64,000 nt of DNA from IDS-8 sp964491485 (GTDB lineage Bacteria; Pseudomonadota; Gammaproteobacteria; Steroidobacterales; Woeseiaceae): the NCBI GenBank assembly GCA_964491485.1, contig CAZBGV010000002.1, positions 27,407 through 91,406 on the forward strand, given 5' to 3'. The position numbers and the translations under genes were made by a program. The notes beneath the pieces are model-generated. The model did no database searches. It saw only the letters and a list, made by a program, of their open reading frames with translations, and was not told the DNA's origin. Shown here one piece after another: positions 17,291 to 26,101 of the stretch; the stretch's first letter is position 1, and every line of letters begins with the position of its first letter.

Positions 17291-18124
17291 CTACCCTTTC
17301 TTCCCCGGCGACGATGCGCCCCTGATCTGGCGCCCGGCACGCACATCGTCGCCGAGCGCCTTGAGTGCCTCGAGCGCGATTTGCGCTACGTTCGCGTAAG
17401 TGTCGATGTCTGCATCGAGATGCTTCGCCGCGTAACCGATCGCCGCGTGCGCCATGCGCACGCGCCCGTCCAGCCACGGCCCGCCGCCGAAACCGCCGAT
17501 CACCGGGATCGATACCGCCTGGGCGACGGCCGGGCCGACCACCGGCCCCGAGTTGGTGAAGTCGAGCAGCGCGGCGCCCGCGTCTTCGAGCATGCGGGCC
17601 TCTGCCACGAGTCGTTCCTGCATCTCCGAGGTTACCTGGGCTTGCGCGCCGGACATCACCGCGTAATCGAGCCCATAGTGCAGCGCGGTCTGCGGTGTGA
17701 TGCCGAACTGGGCCCACACCGGGACCCCCGCCCGAGCGAGCTCGGTCACCGTCTCCGGATAGGCTGCGGCGCCATCGAGCTTGACCATATCGACTCCGGC
17801 TTCCTTCACCAGCCGTATCGCGGCCTCCAATGCTGCCGCCTTGCCTTGCTGCAGCGGTCCAAACGGAAAATCACAGCTCACCAGGGCACGAGTCACGCCG
17901 CGGCGCACTGCGCCGGCGACGATCAGCATCTCCTCCATTGTGACCTCGAGGGGATTCGCATGTCCCCAGAGATTGACGCCGACGGTGTCGCCAACAGACA
18001 CGATGTCCACACCCGCACGATCGGCGATGCGTGCGAGCTGATAATCCCAGACTACGACGCCAAGGATTTTTTTTCCTTCGCGCTTCATCAAATGAAGCTG
18101 CGGAATAGTGATCTTGTCGGCCAT
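17291..18124 (-). CDS. PanB-like (ketopantoate hydroxymethyltransferase family) enzyme
   Basis: A 277-residue TIM-barrel protein of the PanB family, seen from SVGDTVGVNLWGH, TMEEMLIVAGAVRRG and SIPVIGGFGGG. PanB transfers a hydroxymethyl group from methylene-THF to 2-oxoisovalerate. Two positions differ from E. coli PanB as I remember it: the third metal acid is Asp in KLDGA rather than Glu, and the catalytic Glu (E181 in LLVLE) is replaced by Thr in LLDFT. Together with catabolic neighbours this argues against pantothenate synthesis; a related oxo-acid lyase or phosphoenolpyruvate-mutase-like activity is more plausible. ATG at 18124 has GGAGCAGG upstream and is preferred to 18145. Confidence 0.78.
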   Translation of the reverse strand: MADKITIPQLHLMKREGKKILGVVVWDYQLARIADRAGVDIVSVGDTVGVNLWGHANPLEVTMEEMLIVAGAVRRGVTRALVSCDFPFGPLQQGKAAALEAAIRLVKEAGVDMVKLDGAAAYPETVTELARAGVPVWAQFGITPQTALHYGLDYAVMSGAQAQVTSEMQERLVAEARMLEDAGAALLDFTNSGPVVGPAVAQAVSIPVIGGFGGGPWLDGRVRMAHAAIGYAAKHLDADIDTYANVAQIALEALKALGDDVRAGRQIRGASSPGKKG

Positions 18125-18562
18125 CAGCCTGCTCCACTCATCCACTCACATGCGCCCGGAAGAGCACCGTCGCGATGAAGTATTTCCCCCCTGTCCCTGC
18201 CTGTCCAGAGGAAACGATTACTTTCGTAACGAAGGCCGCGCCGGGCTTGATTAACGTCGGCCGATACCGTCTATCGTGCTGTGATCGAACACCTTGCCTG
18301 GCCTGTCTTTTCCAGCATGAACAGGCATTACAAAGGCAGCGGTGGTTTCGTTTGGAATTGTAATGCTGCTGCGTTTGCGCAAAAAAGTGATCCGGTTATT
18401 ATTGCCGACAAACAATATCAGAGCATATTGCCTCGCCTTCCTGCGGACCCGACCTGACGATTTGACGGACGATCGCAACGCGCATCATTGCTTCACCGCG
18501 CGTTCGCGCCTCAACAGGAAGCGGGACTTCGCAAAGGGAGACACTTTAAGGAGCAGGACCTG
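18125..18562. promoter_or_regulatory. divergent intergenic region with an inverted repeat
   Basis: A 438-base region between the PanB-like operon and the Rieske oxygenase gene, more AT-rich than its surroundings around 18320-18430. Bases 18325-18333 (GCATTACAA) and 18358-18366 (TTGTAATGC) form a perfect 9-bp inverted repeat with a 24-base spacer, suited to a dimeric regulator or two operators. AAGGAG at 18548-18553 is the ribosome site of the oxygenase. Short readings inside it lack codon support. Confidence 0.5.
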
Positions 18563-19849
18563 ATGCTAGTCAAGGAGAAAAACGATCTGTTGACCCAAAC
18601 CGGGCCCGGGACTCCGATGGGTGAGCTCTTCCGCTGCCTCTGGCTTCCGGTGTTGTTGCCCGAGGAACTTCCCGAGCCTGACTGCCCGCCGGTGCGGGTT
18701 CAGCTCCTCTCTGAGAAGTTGATTGCCTTCCGGGACACGGAAGGACGCTTGGGGCTCATCGACGAGTTCTGCGCGCACCGCCGCGTGTCGTTGTGGTTCG
18801 GACGAAACGAGGAAAACGGACTGCGGTGTCCCTACCACGGATGGAAATTCGACGTCACCGGCCAGTGCGTGGACGTCCCGTCCGAGCCGCCGGAAACGGG
18901 ATTCTGCAAACGGATAAAGCTCAAGTCATACAGTCTCGTCGAGAAGGGCGGCATCATCTGGGCGTACCTGGGAGACCCGGCAAAGAAGCCCCCGCTGCCC
19001 GAATACGAGATCTGCAACGTCAGGGACGAGCAGCGATTCATCTCCAAGCGGTACCAGGAATGCAACTGGCTGCAGGCGATGGAGGGCGGAATCGATTCGA
19101 GCCACGTCTCGTTCCTCCACAGCGCCAATCTCGATTCCGACCCGCTGTTCAAGGGGGCCCGGGGAAACCGCTACAACCTGTCGGACAAGCGCCCGGTTTT
19201 CGAGGTCGTCGACCACGAAGGCGGTTTGTTGATTGGTGCAAGGCGCCAGGCCGAAGACGGACAATGCTACTGGCGAATCACACCCTGGGTCATGCCGACT
19301 TTCACCATGGTTCCGCCGCGCGGGGATCATCCGGTGCACGGCCACTTCTGGATTCCGATCGACGACGAGCACTGCTGGGCATGGAGTTTCGACTACACGG
19401 CCAATCGCGACCTCACCCGTGAGGAGCGACAGGCGATGGAGAACGGCGAAGGCATCCATTGCAAGTACGTGCCGGGCACGTACATTCCGCTCGCGAACAA
19501 GAGCAACGACTACCTGATGGATCGCGAGGCGCAGAAAGCCGGGATCACCTACAGTGGTGTGCTCGGGATTGCCATCCAGGATGCTTCGCTGCAGGAGAGC
19601 ATGGGCCCGATCTGCGACCGCACGAAAGAGATGCTCGCGCCGACCGACAAGGGCATCATGCTGGCGCGTCGCAAGATGTTCAAAGCCCTCAAGGAGCTGC
19701 AGGAGAACGGTAAGCTGCCGCCGAGCGTGGATCCGGAGACTCACAAGGTCCGGTCGGCGTCACTGCTGCTGCCGGAAGGCCAGCCGTTCGTAGACGGCAT
19801 GGGCGACGCGGTGCGAGTGGTACCCGGGAAGCCGCACGCCTCAGTCTGA
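18563..19849 (+). CDS. Rieske non-haem iron aromatic oxygenase, phthalate-dioxygenase-like
   Basis: A 428-residue oxygenase alpha subunit. The Rieske [2Fe-2S] ligands are Cys70/His72 and Cys89/His92 (FCAHRR, CPYHGW). The mononuclear iron site is Asp178, His181 and His186 in GGIDSSHVSFLHS. The start TGPGTPMGELFRC and the length match the phthalate 4,5-dioxygenase and 3-chlorobenzoate dioxygenase group, which hydroxylates aromatic carboxylates or demethylates aryl ethers using a separate reductase. No reductase gene is in the window. ATG at 18563 follows AAGGAG; the longer reading from 18488 is not supported. With the dihydroxyphthalate-decarboxylase-like genes and ligJ/ligK it suggests phthalate-type or methoxy-aromatic degradation. 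Confidence 0.9.
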   Translation: MLVKEKNDLLTQTGPGTPMGELFRCLWLPVLLPEELPEPDCPPVRVQLLSEKLIAFRDTEGRLGLIDEFCAHRRVSLWFGRNEENGLRCPYHGWKFDVTGQCVDVPSEPPETGFCKRIKLKSYSLVEKGGIIWAYLGDPAKKPPLPEYEICNVRDEQRFISKRYQECNWLQAMEGGIDSSHVSFLHSANLDSDPLFKGARGNRYNLSDKRPVFEVVDHEGGLLIGARRQAEDGQCYWRITPWVMPTFTMVPPRGDHPVHGHFWIPIDDEHCWAWSFDYTANRDLTREERQAMENGEGIHCKYVPGTYIPLANKSNDYLMDREAQKAGITYSGVLGIAIQDASLQESMGPICDRTKEMLAPTDKGIMLARRKMFKALKELQENGKLPPSVDPETHKVRSASLLLPEGQPFVDGMGDAVRVVPGKPHASV

Positions 19850-19865
19850 GGCCTCGCCCCTCGCA

Positions 19866-19906
19866 GAGTGTTCGAGCCGCGGGCCAAGCCTGCGGCTCGA
19901 ACACTC
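19866..19906. terminator. 15-bp perfect hairpin between convergent genes
   Basis: Bases 19866-19880 and 19892-19906 are perfect inverted copies (15 bp) around an 11-base loop. The hairpin sits between the Rieske gene (ends 19849, plus) and ligJ (ends 19929, minus) and should act as a bidirectional terminator. Confidence 0.8.
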
Positions 19907-19928
19907 CACTTTCACGATCAAACTCCCC

Positions 19929-20954
19929 TCAAAGTCCCTTCTTTCTGAGGGCAGCGTCGAGCCGCGGGTAGACGCGCCTGGCGTTCAGCTCGAAGACCTT
20001 GCGACGATCCTCGTCGCTCAAATCCAGCGCGTCGATATAGCGCTTGGTATCGTCGAAATTGTGCCCCGTCTCGGGATCCACGCCCTTGACGGCTCCGAAC
20101 ATCTCCGAGGCAAAGAGAATGTTGTCGACGTCGATGACCTCGAACAGCAGGTCTATACCTGCCTGGTGGTATACGCAGGTGTCGAACCAGACGTTCCGCA
20201 TCAAGTGCTCGGACAGGGCCGGCTTCTTCAACATGTCGGCAAGGCCGCGGTAACGGCCCCAGTGATACGGCGCCGCGCCGCCGCCGTGCGGGATGATGAA
20301 CCTCAAATCCGGAAAGTCCCGGAACAGGTCGCCCTGGAGGAACTGCATAAAGACGCTGGTGTCGGCGTTGATGTAGTGAGCGCCGGTCGTGTGGAAGTTC
20401 GGATTGCACGAGCCGGAGACGTGGATCATCGCCGGTACGTCGAGCTCAACCAGCTTTTCGAAAAACGGGTACCAGGCCTTATCCGTCAGCGGCGTACCGG
20501 TCCAGCGACCCCCTGTCGGGTCGGGATTCAGGTTGCAGCCCACGAAGCCGAGCTCATTGACGCAGCGTTCCAGCTCCTCGATCGAGCGCTCGATCGGAAC
20601 GCCGACCGACTGTGGCAGCTGGCAGACCCCGATGAAGCTGTCGGGAAAAAGCTGCGTGACACGGTGAATGAGATCGTTGTTCATGCGTGTCCAGGTGCGT
20701 GACACGGTCTCGTCGCCGATATGGTGCGCCATTGCCGAGGCTTTCGGCGAAAAGATCGTCATATCGGCCCCGCGTTCCCGCAAGGCCCGCAACTGGTTGT
20801 TCTCTATCGTTTCGCGAATCTCGTCGTCGCTGATCTGCTCCAGTCGCGGCGGCGGCCGGGACGGATCCTCGAAATGCGCGATCTGCGCGTCCCTGAAAAC
20901 CTGGAGCTTTCCCGGAGCGGTCGTGTAGTGACCGTGGCAATCGATGATCATCAT
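19929..20954 (-). CDS. ligJ: 4-oxalomesaconate hydratase (LigJ type)
   Basis: A 341-residue amidohydrolase-2 family enzyme closely resembling LigJ, with the zinc motif DCHGH at residues 5-9, FSPKASAMAHHIGD, NLNPDPTGG, FIPHGGGAAPYHWGR-type segments (IIPHGGG, YHWGRYRG) and the end ARRVYPRLDAALRKKG. LigJ hydrates 4-oxalomesaconate to 4-carboxy-4-hydroxy-2-oxoadipate in protocatechuate 4,5-cleavage or gallate pathways. It is last in the operon ADH-ligK-ligJ, 24 bases after ligK, and the product of this enzyme is the substrate of LigK. The ring-opening dioxygenase (LigAB) is not in the window. Confidence 0.93.
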   Translation of the reverse strand: MMIIDCHGHYTTAPGKLQVFRDAQIAHFEDPSRPPPRLEQISDDEIRETIENNQLRALRERGADMTIFSPKASAMAHHIGDETVSRTWTRMNNDLIHRVTQLFPDSFIGVCQLPQSVGVPIERSIEELERCVNELGFVGCNLNPDPTGGRWTGTPLTDKAWYPFFEKLVELDVPAMIHVSGSCNPNFHTTGAHYINADTSVFMQFLQGDLFRDFPDLRFIIPHGGGAAPYHWGRYRGLADMLKKPALSEHLMRNVWFDTCVYHQAGIDLLFEVIDVDNILFASEMFGAVKGVDPETGHNFDDTKRYIDALDLSDEDRRKVFELNARRVYPRLDAALRKKGL

Positions 20955-20978
20955 GGTTTCCCGAAAGCGAACTCTGCG

Positions 20979-21659
20979 TCAGTCCCGATCCTTGTAGACC
21001 AGGCCCTTGGCGGCCAGCCGCGAGCGCATGCCGTGCATGTCGAGCCCGAGCTCTCCTTTCGCATAGCGTGCCCGGATTTCCGCCTCTTTCTCCTCGCGCC
21101 GGGCTGACTTCTCGAGCACGTCCTCCGCTTCCGTGAAGCGCACGACGACTACGCCGTCATCGTCGGCTACGACGATGTCACCGGGGTTGACCAGCTCGCC
21201 GGCACAGACCACGGGCAGATTGACGTCGCCAAGCGTTTCCTTCACCGTGCCCTGCGCGGAGATGCTGGTCGACCATACCGGGAAAGCCATGCGGGTCAGG
21301 TCGGCCACGTCGCGGACTCCGGCGTCGATCACCAGGGCAGTCACGCCGCGTGCCTTCAACAGGGTTGCAAGGAGATCCCCGAAATAGCCGTCACTGCAGG
21401 GCGACGTGGGCGCGACGACGAGCACGTCGCCCGGACGGCACACCTCGGCCGCTACGTGGATCATCCAGTTGTCCCCGGGCGGGACAGACACCGTGACGGC
21501 ACTGCCGGCGACGTGCGCGCCGGAAAAGATCGGGCGCATTCCGGGAGCCAGCAAGCCCTTCCGGCCCTGCGCCTCGTGAATCGTCGCCACCCCGAAGTCC
21601 CTGAACCGGGTCAGCGTCTCCGGCGCGGCGCGCGGGATATTCTCGAAGACTATTGCCAC
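20979..21659 (-). CDS. ligK: 4-carboxy-4-hydroxy-2-oxoadipate aldolase/oxaloacetate decarboxylase (LigK type)
   Basis: A 226-residue RraA-fold protein matching class II pyruvate aldolases LigK/ProA: ATIHEAQGRKGLL, PGDNWMIHVA, GDVLVVAPTSPCSDGYFGDLLAT, VIDAGVRDV with the substrate Arg, and VVADDDGVVVV. It splits 4-carboxy-4-hydroxy-2-oxoadipate to pyruvate and oxaloacetate, the final step of the 4,5-cleavage route. Length equals that of known LigK. It overlaps the alcohol dehydrogenase gene by 10 bases and precedes ligJ, so the three are one transcript. Confidence 0.94.
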   Translation of the reverse strand: MAIVFENIPRAAPETLTRFRDFGVATIHEAQGRKGLLAPGMRPIFSGAHVAGSAVTVSVPPGDNWMIHVAAEVCRPGDVLVVAPTSPCSDGYFGDLLATLLKARGVTALVIDAGVRDVADLTRMAFPVWSTSISAQGTVKETLGDVNLPVVCAGELVNPGDIVVADDDGVVVVRFTEAEDVLEKSARREEKEAEIRARYAKGELGLDMHGMRSRLAAKGLVYKDRD

Positions 21660-22753
21660 GGCATCAGGGATACGTGGATGACGTCCTTGGCCGCGCCGAC
21701 CGCCTTGATGGCCTGATCGGTGTCCTTCAGCCCCATGCGATGCGTCGTGATCAGCTCAAGCGGGAAGCGCTTGGAGTTGAGCTGCTTCAGCGCGAGCTCG
21801 CAGGACTCGAAGTTGTGGCCGCGGGCGCTCTTGATGGTGATGTACTTCGTCGCGACCTTGCCGATCGGAAAATCGGGGAATTTCGCGACTTCCCCCTGCA
21901 CCAGCATCGTGCCGCCCTTGCGCCGCAGGGCGTCGATACCGAGCAGGACCGGGGCGAGGCCGCCGCCGGCGGTGCAGTCGAGCACGACATCCACGCCTGC
22001 GCCGCCGGTAACCTCGCGAATGCGTTCGAGCGGCTCCTCTTCCTCGACGTTGATGACGCAATCCGCGCCGAGGCGCCTGGCCACGTCGAGCCGGACAAGG
22101 TCTTTCGATGTCCCGGTCACTATGATCAGGGACGCACCCGCCTGGCGGCAGGCAACGACCTGCGACAGGCCCTGTTGGCCGGGCCCCTGGATGAGCACGC
22201 TCGAGTCGTAGCCGACCTTGCAGTCGAACAGCGCCCACTGGATGCCGTTCGCCATGGGCGTCGCCACGCCGGCGAGCTCCGGCGACAGGCTGTCGGGCAC
22301 CTTGTGCAGCACTGCGTTCCAGGGGAGATACATGTACTGGGCGAAGCCGCCCCAGAGCGACGGCGTTCGATTCGCCGACGTGTACCCATAGCGCAGCGCC
22401 TGCGGATTGTTGCGCCAGTCGGTCGCCGCGCAGAGGCGATACTCACCCTTATGGCACCACTCGCAGGCAAAGCACGGAACGTAGTGCTCGACGAAGACGA
22501 GATCGCCTTCCTTCAGCTTCTTGCGTTCCTGGAACTGCCGGCCCGCCTTGGCAATGTAGCCGATGTTCTCGTGCCCCATGATGACCGGATCGGCGATCGG
22601 CGGGTCGGCGTAGAACCTGACGTCGGTTCCGCAGATCCCCGCCACTTCCATTTTGAGGAGGGCGCCATCCGTCGGGATGTCCGGCATCGGATACTCGCGG
22701 AATTCCGTCTTGTGCGCGCCGGTACGAACCGCGGCGACTACTTGCTCGGCCAA
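21650..22753 (-). CDS. zinc-dependent medium-chain alcohol dehydrogenase
   Basis: A 367-residue MDR-family dehydrogenase. Catalytic zinc ligands are Cys41 and His61-Glu62 (GICGTD, GHEN). The structural zinc Cys are 94, 97, 100 and 108 (CFACEWCHKGEYRLC). A Rossmann region begins at VLIQGPGQQG. It oxidises an alcohol or reduces an aldehyde or ketone with NAD(P). The start is TTG at 22753 with AGGAGAAG directly upstream; the longer reading lacks homology. It is first of the ADH-ligK-ligJ operon and may supply an aldehyde or keto-acid upstream of the LigJ/LigK steps. The substrate is not known. Confidence 0.9.
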   Translation of the reverse strand: MAEQVVAAVRTGAHKTEFREYPMPDIPTDGALLKMEVAGICGTDVRFYADPPIADPVIMGHENIGYIAKAGRQFQERKKLKEGDLVFVEHYVPCFACEWCHKGEYRLCAATDWRNNPQALRYGYTSANRTPSLWGGFAQYMYLPWNAVLHKVPDSLSPELAGVATPMANGIQWALFDCKVGYDSSVLIQGPGQQGLSQVVACRQAGASLIIVTGTSKDLVRLDVARRLGADCVINVEEEEPLERIREVTGGAGVDVVLDCTAGGGLAPVLLGIDALRRKGGTMLVQGEVAKFPDFPIGKVATKYITIKSARGHNFESCELALKQLNSKRFPLELITTHRMGLKDTDQAIKAVGAAKDVIHVSLMPWQ

Positions 22754-22995
22754 AACCTTCTCCTGAGATTCTTCGCTTTGTGTCGGAACGTCTTGAACGA
22801 GGGTACGTCCCGTATTGCGGTGAATTATGCAACGTCTTTGCGATTCGCGACACCGGCACCGGCCAGGCGGCGGGAAACCGGGCCGCCGCGGCACCCTGCG
22901 TGCTGCTCGCGCGCATTCTTGCTTTCGTTCGAAACCGTTACATCGACAACGACGACCGGGCCGGAACGGGGTTGCCGCCCGGCTCCGGCGCTTGC

Positions 22996-25128
22996 CTACG
23001 GGACCTGGTACACGACACCGACATACGCGGACAGCGGAGCACCGGGATTCAGTATCGCGTCGCCCGGGGCGGCAACGTTGCGCACGCTGTGGTTGGCGAC
23101 GTAGCTCTCGTCCAGCAGGTTCCTGACGTCCGCATAAACGCTCCACCGTTCCCCGGAAAAGCCGGCGCGCAGCCCGAGCAGCGCGTACGACTCCACGCTG
23201 TAGCGATTGGCGAAATCGGCATACCGCCGTCCCACGAGCTCGAACGTGGGGCCCGCGTAAAAACCGAGGGCCCCGCGCCACATCACCTCCCCGGCCAGCA
23301 CGTACTCCGGCGCGGCCGGAAGCCGGTTGTCGCCGTAGGTTGCATCGCCATCGAAATGGAACTCGTTGACGGTGAAACTCACTCGCGGCTCGAGATATCG
23401 ATCGCTGCCTCTTCCGAGCGAAAGCCGCGATGCCAGGAAGCCCTCGAGGCCGGCATGTACCGTGCGACCGACGTTGGTGACGAGGCTCGTGCCAGGGGCT
23501 TCGGGATCCTCTACGGACAATATTTCATCCTCGATCCTCCCGTAATAGAGGGCGACGTCCCACTCGAGCGTGCCGCCCGCGCCCAGCTCGCGGTGGCCGC
23601 GCGTGCCGACCTCGAGGACCGTGCCTTGCATCGGGTCGAGGGTGGCGTCGCCGCCGGCGACGTTGTCCTGCAGCTCGTAGTTGGTGGGCGGCTCGAACAG
23701 CCGGCTCAGGCTGGTGTAGAAGCTGGCCCCGTCCCGTGGCTCGTAAATCAGGCCGACGCGGGGATTGATGCTCGAATAGTCATCGGCCGGATGGTCGACG
23801 GAGCCGGTTTCCGCATCGATGGTGCGTACGTCGCGGCCGGCCGCAACGGCCTGCGCACCGATGATGAGCGTAGTCCTGTCGCTGAGCTGCCAGCGATCGA
23901 CGGCGAACGCTTCGAAGAGCTCTGCGCTGTTGTCGATGCGGCTCGACAGGCCGTTCGGGAGGCCGCCGAGGTTGCGGTAGTTGCCGCCTTCGGCGCGGTC
24001 TTGCGCGTAATTGAATCCGGCGAGGAGATCGTGCCGGCCGATGCGGTGCTCGTAGCGCAGGACCGCGCCGACGTCGCGCTGGTCCTTGTCGATGAGCAGG
24101 CTGAAAACCTCCACGGGCTGGCCGGGCCCCGGTCCGTCGAAGTCGACGAACACCCTGTCGACGATGGGATGAAAGAGCGACTGCTCCTCCACGGATACAC
24201 CGAATTCGAGCCGCCGGGTCGAATCGATCTGCCATACCGTCTTCCCGGCAAGTCTCCAGGTGTCCACGTCGATCTGGTAATTGCCGTTCAGGGCCTCCTC
24301 GCTGGCGCGATCGGGATCTGCTTCGAGCTGTGCGCGGCTGAGCGTCCCCGGCAGCTCCTGGTCGTTCTCGAGCACCGTAGCGTACAGGCGTGCCGCCACG
24401 GCATCGGTAACCTGCCAGCCGGCGTTCGCGTAGAAGCCGCGACGTTCCTGCCTGTTGTGCTCCCGGTAGCCGTCCCAGGACTTGCTTTCGAGCATGACCA
24501 GGCCGTCGAAGCGTTCGTTGAAGACCTGGCTGGCCGTCACGCGTGCGAGCCGCTGCCCGTGACTGCCGCCGTTCAGGCTCACCGCCGCCGCCGGGCTGTC
24601 GAACGCCGTGGCCGAAGTGAAGCTGATCGCCCCGCCCAGCGTGCTTGCTCCGTACTTCAGCGCGTTCGCTCCGCGCGCGACCGTCGCATGTTGCGCGGTC
24701 AGCGGATCGAGCACGCGGTTGTGATTGCTGCCGTCGGCCGTGGTGACCGGCAGGCCGTCCAGCAGGAGCTTGATGCCGTTCTGGTCGTAATCCGTGGCGT
24801 CGAGATTGGACCCGCGACTGGACAGGAAGAGCGTGTCGTTGCCGCTGTCGCTGGATGACCAGACGCCGGGCACGTATCGCAGCACGTCGGCGAGACTGGA
24901 CACGTTCTGCTCGCGGAACTCGCCCATGTCGATCAGGCTGACTGCGCCCGGCGTCAGCTCGATTTCGGCAAGCTCGCCGTCCATCGGCTCCTGCGTGCCG
25001 GTCACGACGATGGACTCGATGCCCGGGTCCGCCGCGGCGGCACCGGCCTCCGCGGAAGCGGGGCAGCAAGGCAGTAAGAACAGTAGAAGCGGCGACGCTG
25101 TCGCCGCAATGCATCCGCGATTGTGCAT
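22996..25128 (-). CDS. TonB-dependent outer-membrane receptor, FecA-like
   Basis: A 710-residue receptor: signal peptide of about 26 residues, a TonB-box-like stretch ESIVVTGTQ, a plug domain with LADVLRYVPGV, SSRGSNLD and ARGANALKYGASTLGGAI, then a 22-strand barrel ending with the hydrophobic/aromatic VGVVYQVP. The plug resembles FecA/ferric-citrate-type receptors more than the two catabolic-type receptors elsewhere in the window. It lies 72 bases downstream of the DUF2946 gene and 240 bases upstream of the ADH operon. The substrate could be a metal chelate or an organic acid complex; this is not decided by sequence. Confidence 0.92.
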   Translation of the reverse strand: MHNRGCIAATASPLLLFLLPCCPASAEAGAAAADPGIESIVVTGTQEPMDGELAEIELTPGAVSLIDMGEFREQNVSSLADVLRYVPGVWSSSDSGNDTLFLSSRGSNLDATDYDQNGIKLLLDGLPVTTADGSNHNRVLDPLTAQHATVARGANALKYGASTLGGAISFTSATAFDSPAAAVSLNGGSHGQRLARVTASQVFNERFDGLVMLESKSWDGYREHNRQERRGFYANAGWQVTDAVAARLYATVLENDQELPGTLSRAQLEADPDRASEEALNGNYQIDVDTWRLAGKTVWQIDSTRRLEFGVSVEEQSLFHPIVDRVFVDFDGPGPGQPVEVFSLLIDKDQRDVGAVLRYEHRIGRHDLLAGFNYAQDRAEGGNYRNLGGLPNGLSSRIDNSAELFEAFAVDRWQLSDRTTLIIGAQAVAAGRDVRTIDAETGSVDHPADDYSSINPRVGLIYEPRDGASFYTSLSRLFEPPTNYELQDNVAGGDATLDPMQGTVLEVGTRGHRELGAGGTLEWDVALYYGRIEDEILSVEDPEAPGTSLVTNVGRTVHAGLEGFLASRLSLGRGSDRYLEPRVSFTVNEFHFDGDATYGDNRLPAAPEYVLAGEVMWRGALGFYAGPTFELVGRRYADFANRYSVESYALLGLRAGFSGERWSVYADVRNLLDESYVANHSVRNVAAPGDAILNPGAPLSAYVGVVYQVP

Positions 25129-25200
25129 TGGGTCGGCACCTCATGTGGCATCCCCGGGGCTTCCCGGTCGGGATGCGGAAACGGCAGCGATGGGCTGCGA

Positions 25201-25599
25201 TCAGGCTCGATCGATGCGAGCGGGAGGTGCGCGGGCGCTGTAGGAGACGGCCGGCAGGAACGGCGCGCCCGCTTCCGATACCGCAGGTGGAGTCACCTGC
25301 TCGAAGACGAGCGCCGCCGTCGCGGACTCGGCGACCGGGAGGAACGCGGCCGATGCGGCGGCGAAGGCACAGGCCTCCCAGGCGGTATGCTCCCGGGAAT
25401 CGTCCTGTGTCCCGTGGTGATGATGGTGAGCGCCCGGGGCGCCGGGAAGATTCAGCAGCGCCGTGGACCAGTTGCCGGGACAAAGCACCACCGGTCCGCC
25501 CGCGGCCAGCGGCGCGGGCATGTAGCCCGCGGGGATCAGCGCGCGGCAGGCCAGCCCTGAAAGAATCAGGCCGAAAAGTGCGCGCTGCAGAGCCGTCAT
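25201..25599 (-). CDS. DUF2946-like small exported protein
   Basis: A 132-residue protein. The start MTALQRALFGLILSGLACRALIP followed by GYMPA is the DUF2946 pattern. A run of five His (HHHHH) and a Cys (VLCPG) occur mid-protein, then a second hydrophobic stretch. Such proteins are often found beside TonB receptors or copper-handling genes; no activity is known. ATG at 25599 follows the DPETG protein stop by 4 bases and the TonB receptor gene starts 72 bases after its stop, so the three likely form an operon. Confidence 0.75.
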   Translation of the reverse strand: MTALQRALFGLILSGLACRALIPAGYMPAPLAAGGPVVLCPGNWSTALLNLPGAPGAHHHHHGTQDDSREHTAWEACAFAAASAAFLPVAESATAALVFEQVTPPAVSEAGAPFLPAVSYSARAPPARIDRA

Positions 25600-25603
25600 G
25601 GCG

Positions 25604-26059
25604 TCACCGCCCCCCGAGGACTCTCGCGCCGCGCCTCCTGCGGAAGCGCCAGGCGGCGGCCCCGGCCGTGAGAACCAGCAACGCGGCGGCGACGAAGGCA
25701 CCGGAGCGGTCGCCCGTCGGGGTCGCCGGGCCGGCGGGCGCCGCGTGCCGCGCGGCCGCGGCGCGCGGCAAGGCATCCGCCTGCGCGTCGTAATCCGTCG
25801 GCCGGCGCGCCTGCGGATCTTTGGTCGTGTACCTGCCCGTCTCCGGGTCGATGTAAATCATGTACGGCGGATCTTCGTTGTTGTCGCTCGCGGGCGCGCT
25901 CGCGGGCGCGAGGAACGCAGCCAGGAGGAACGCCGCAGCCACGGAAGCCCTGCACCGGCGCGCCGGTCCTGCGGGCGGGAAACGGGCCCGCCGCCCCGCC
26001 GGTCGTGTCAACGCCCGGCAACGCGGGAGCCCCCGTGCTCTCAACCACCCGGGCTGCAT
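25604..26059 (-). CDS. small single-pass membrane protein with DPETG motif
   Basis: A protein of up to 151 residues, not recognised by name. A hydrophobic export segment (about residues 39-52) follows an Arg-rich N-terminus, so the true start may be further in. The mature part begins with MIYIDPETGRYTT (DPETG at 71-75), then an Ala/Pro-rich linker, a C-terminal membrane helix (about 120-138) and a poly-Arg tail. The protein at 48773-49126 has the same plan and motif, and both follow an amidohydrolase-3 gene immediately downstream. The C-terminal helix plus basic tail recalls surface-protein sorting signals (PEP-CTERM or GlyGly-CTERM type), but no sorting motif is certain. Confidence 0.72.
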   Translation of the reverse strand: MQPGWLRARGLPRCRALTRPAGRRARFPPAGPARRCRASVAAAFLLAAFLAPASAPASDNNEDPPYMIYIDPETGRYTTKDPQARRPTDYDAQADALPRAAAARHAAPAGPATPTGDRSGAFVAAALLVLTAGAAAWRFRRRRGARVLGGR

Positions 26060-26101
26060 GCCCTGCCCTCCGCCCGGCGCCCGCCGGCGCGAGTCAAGGA
26101 A

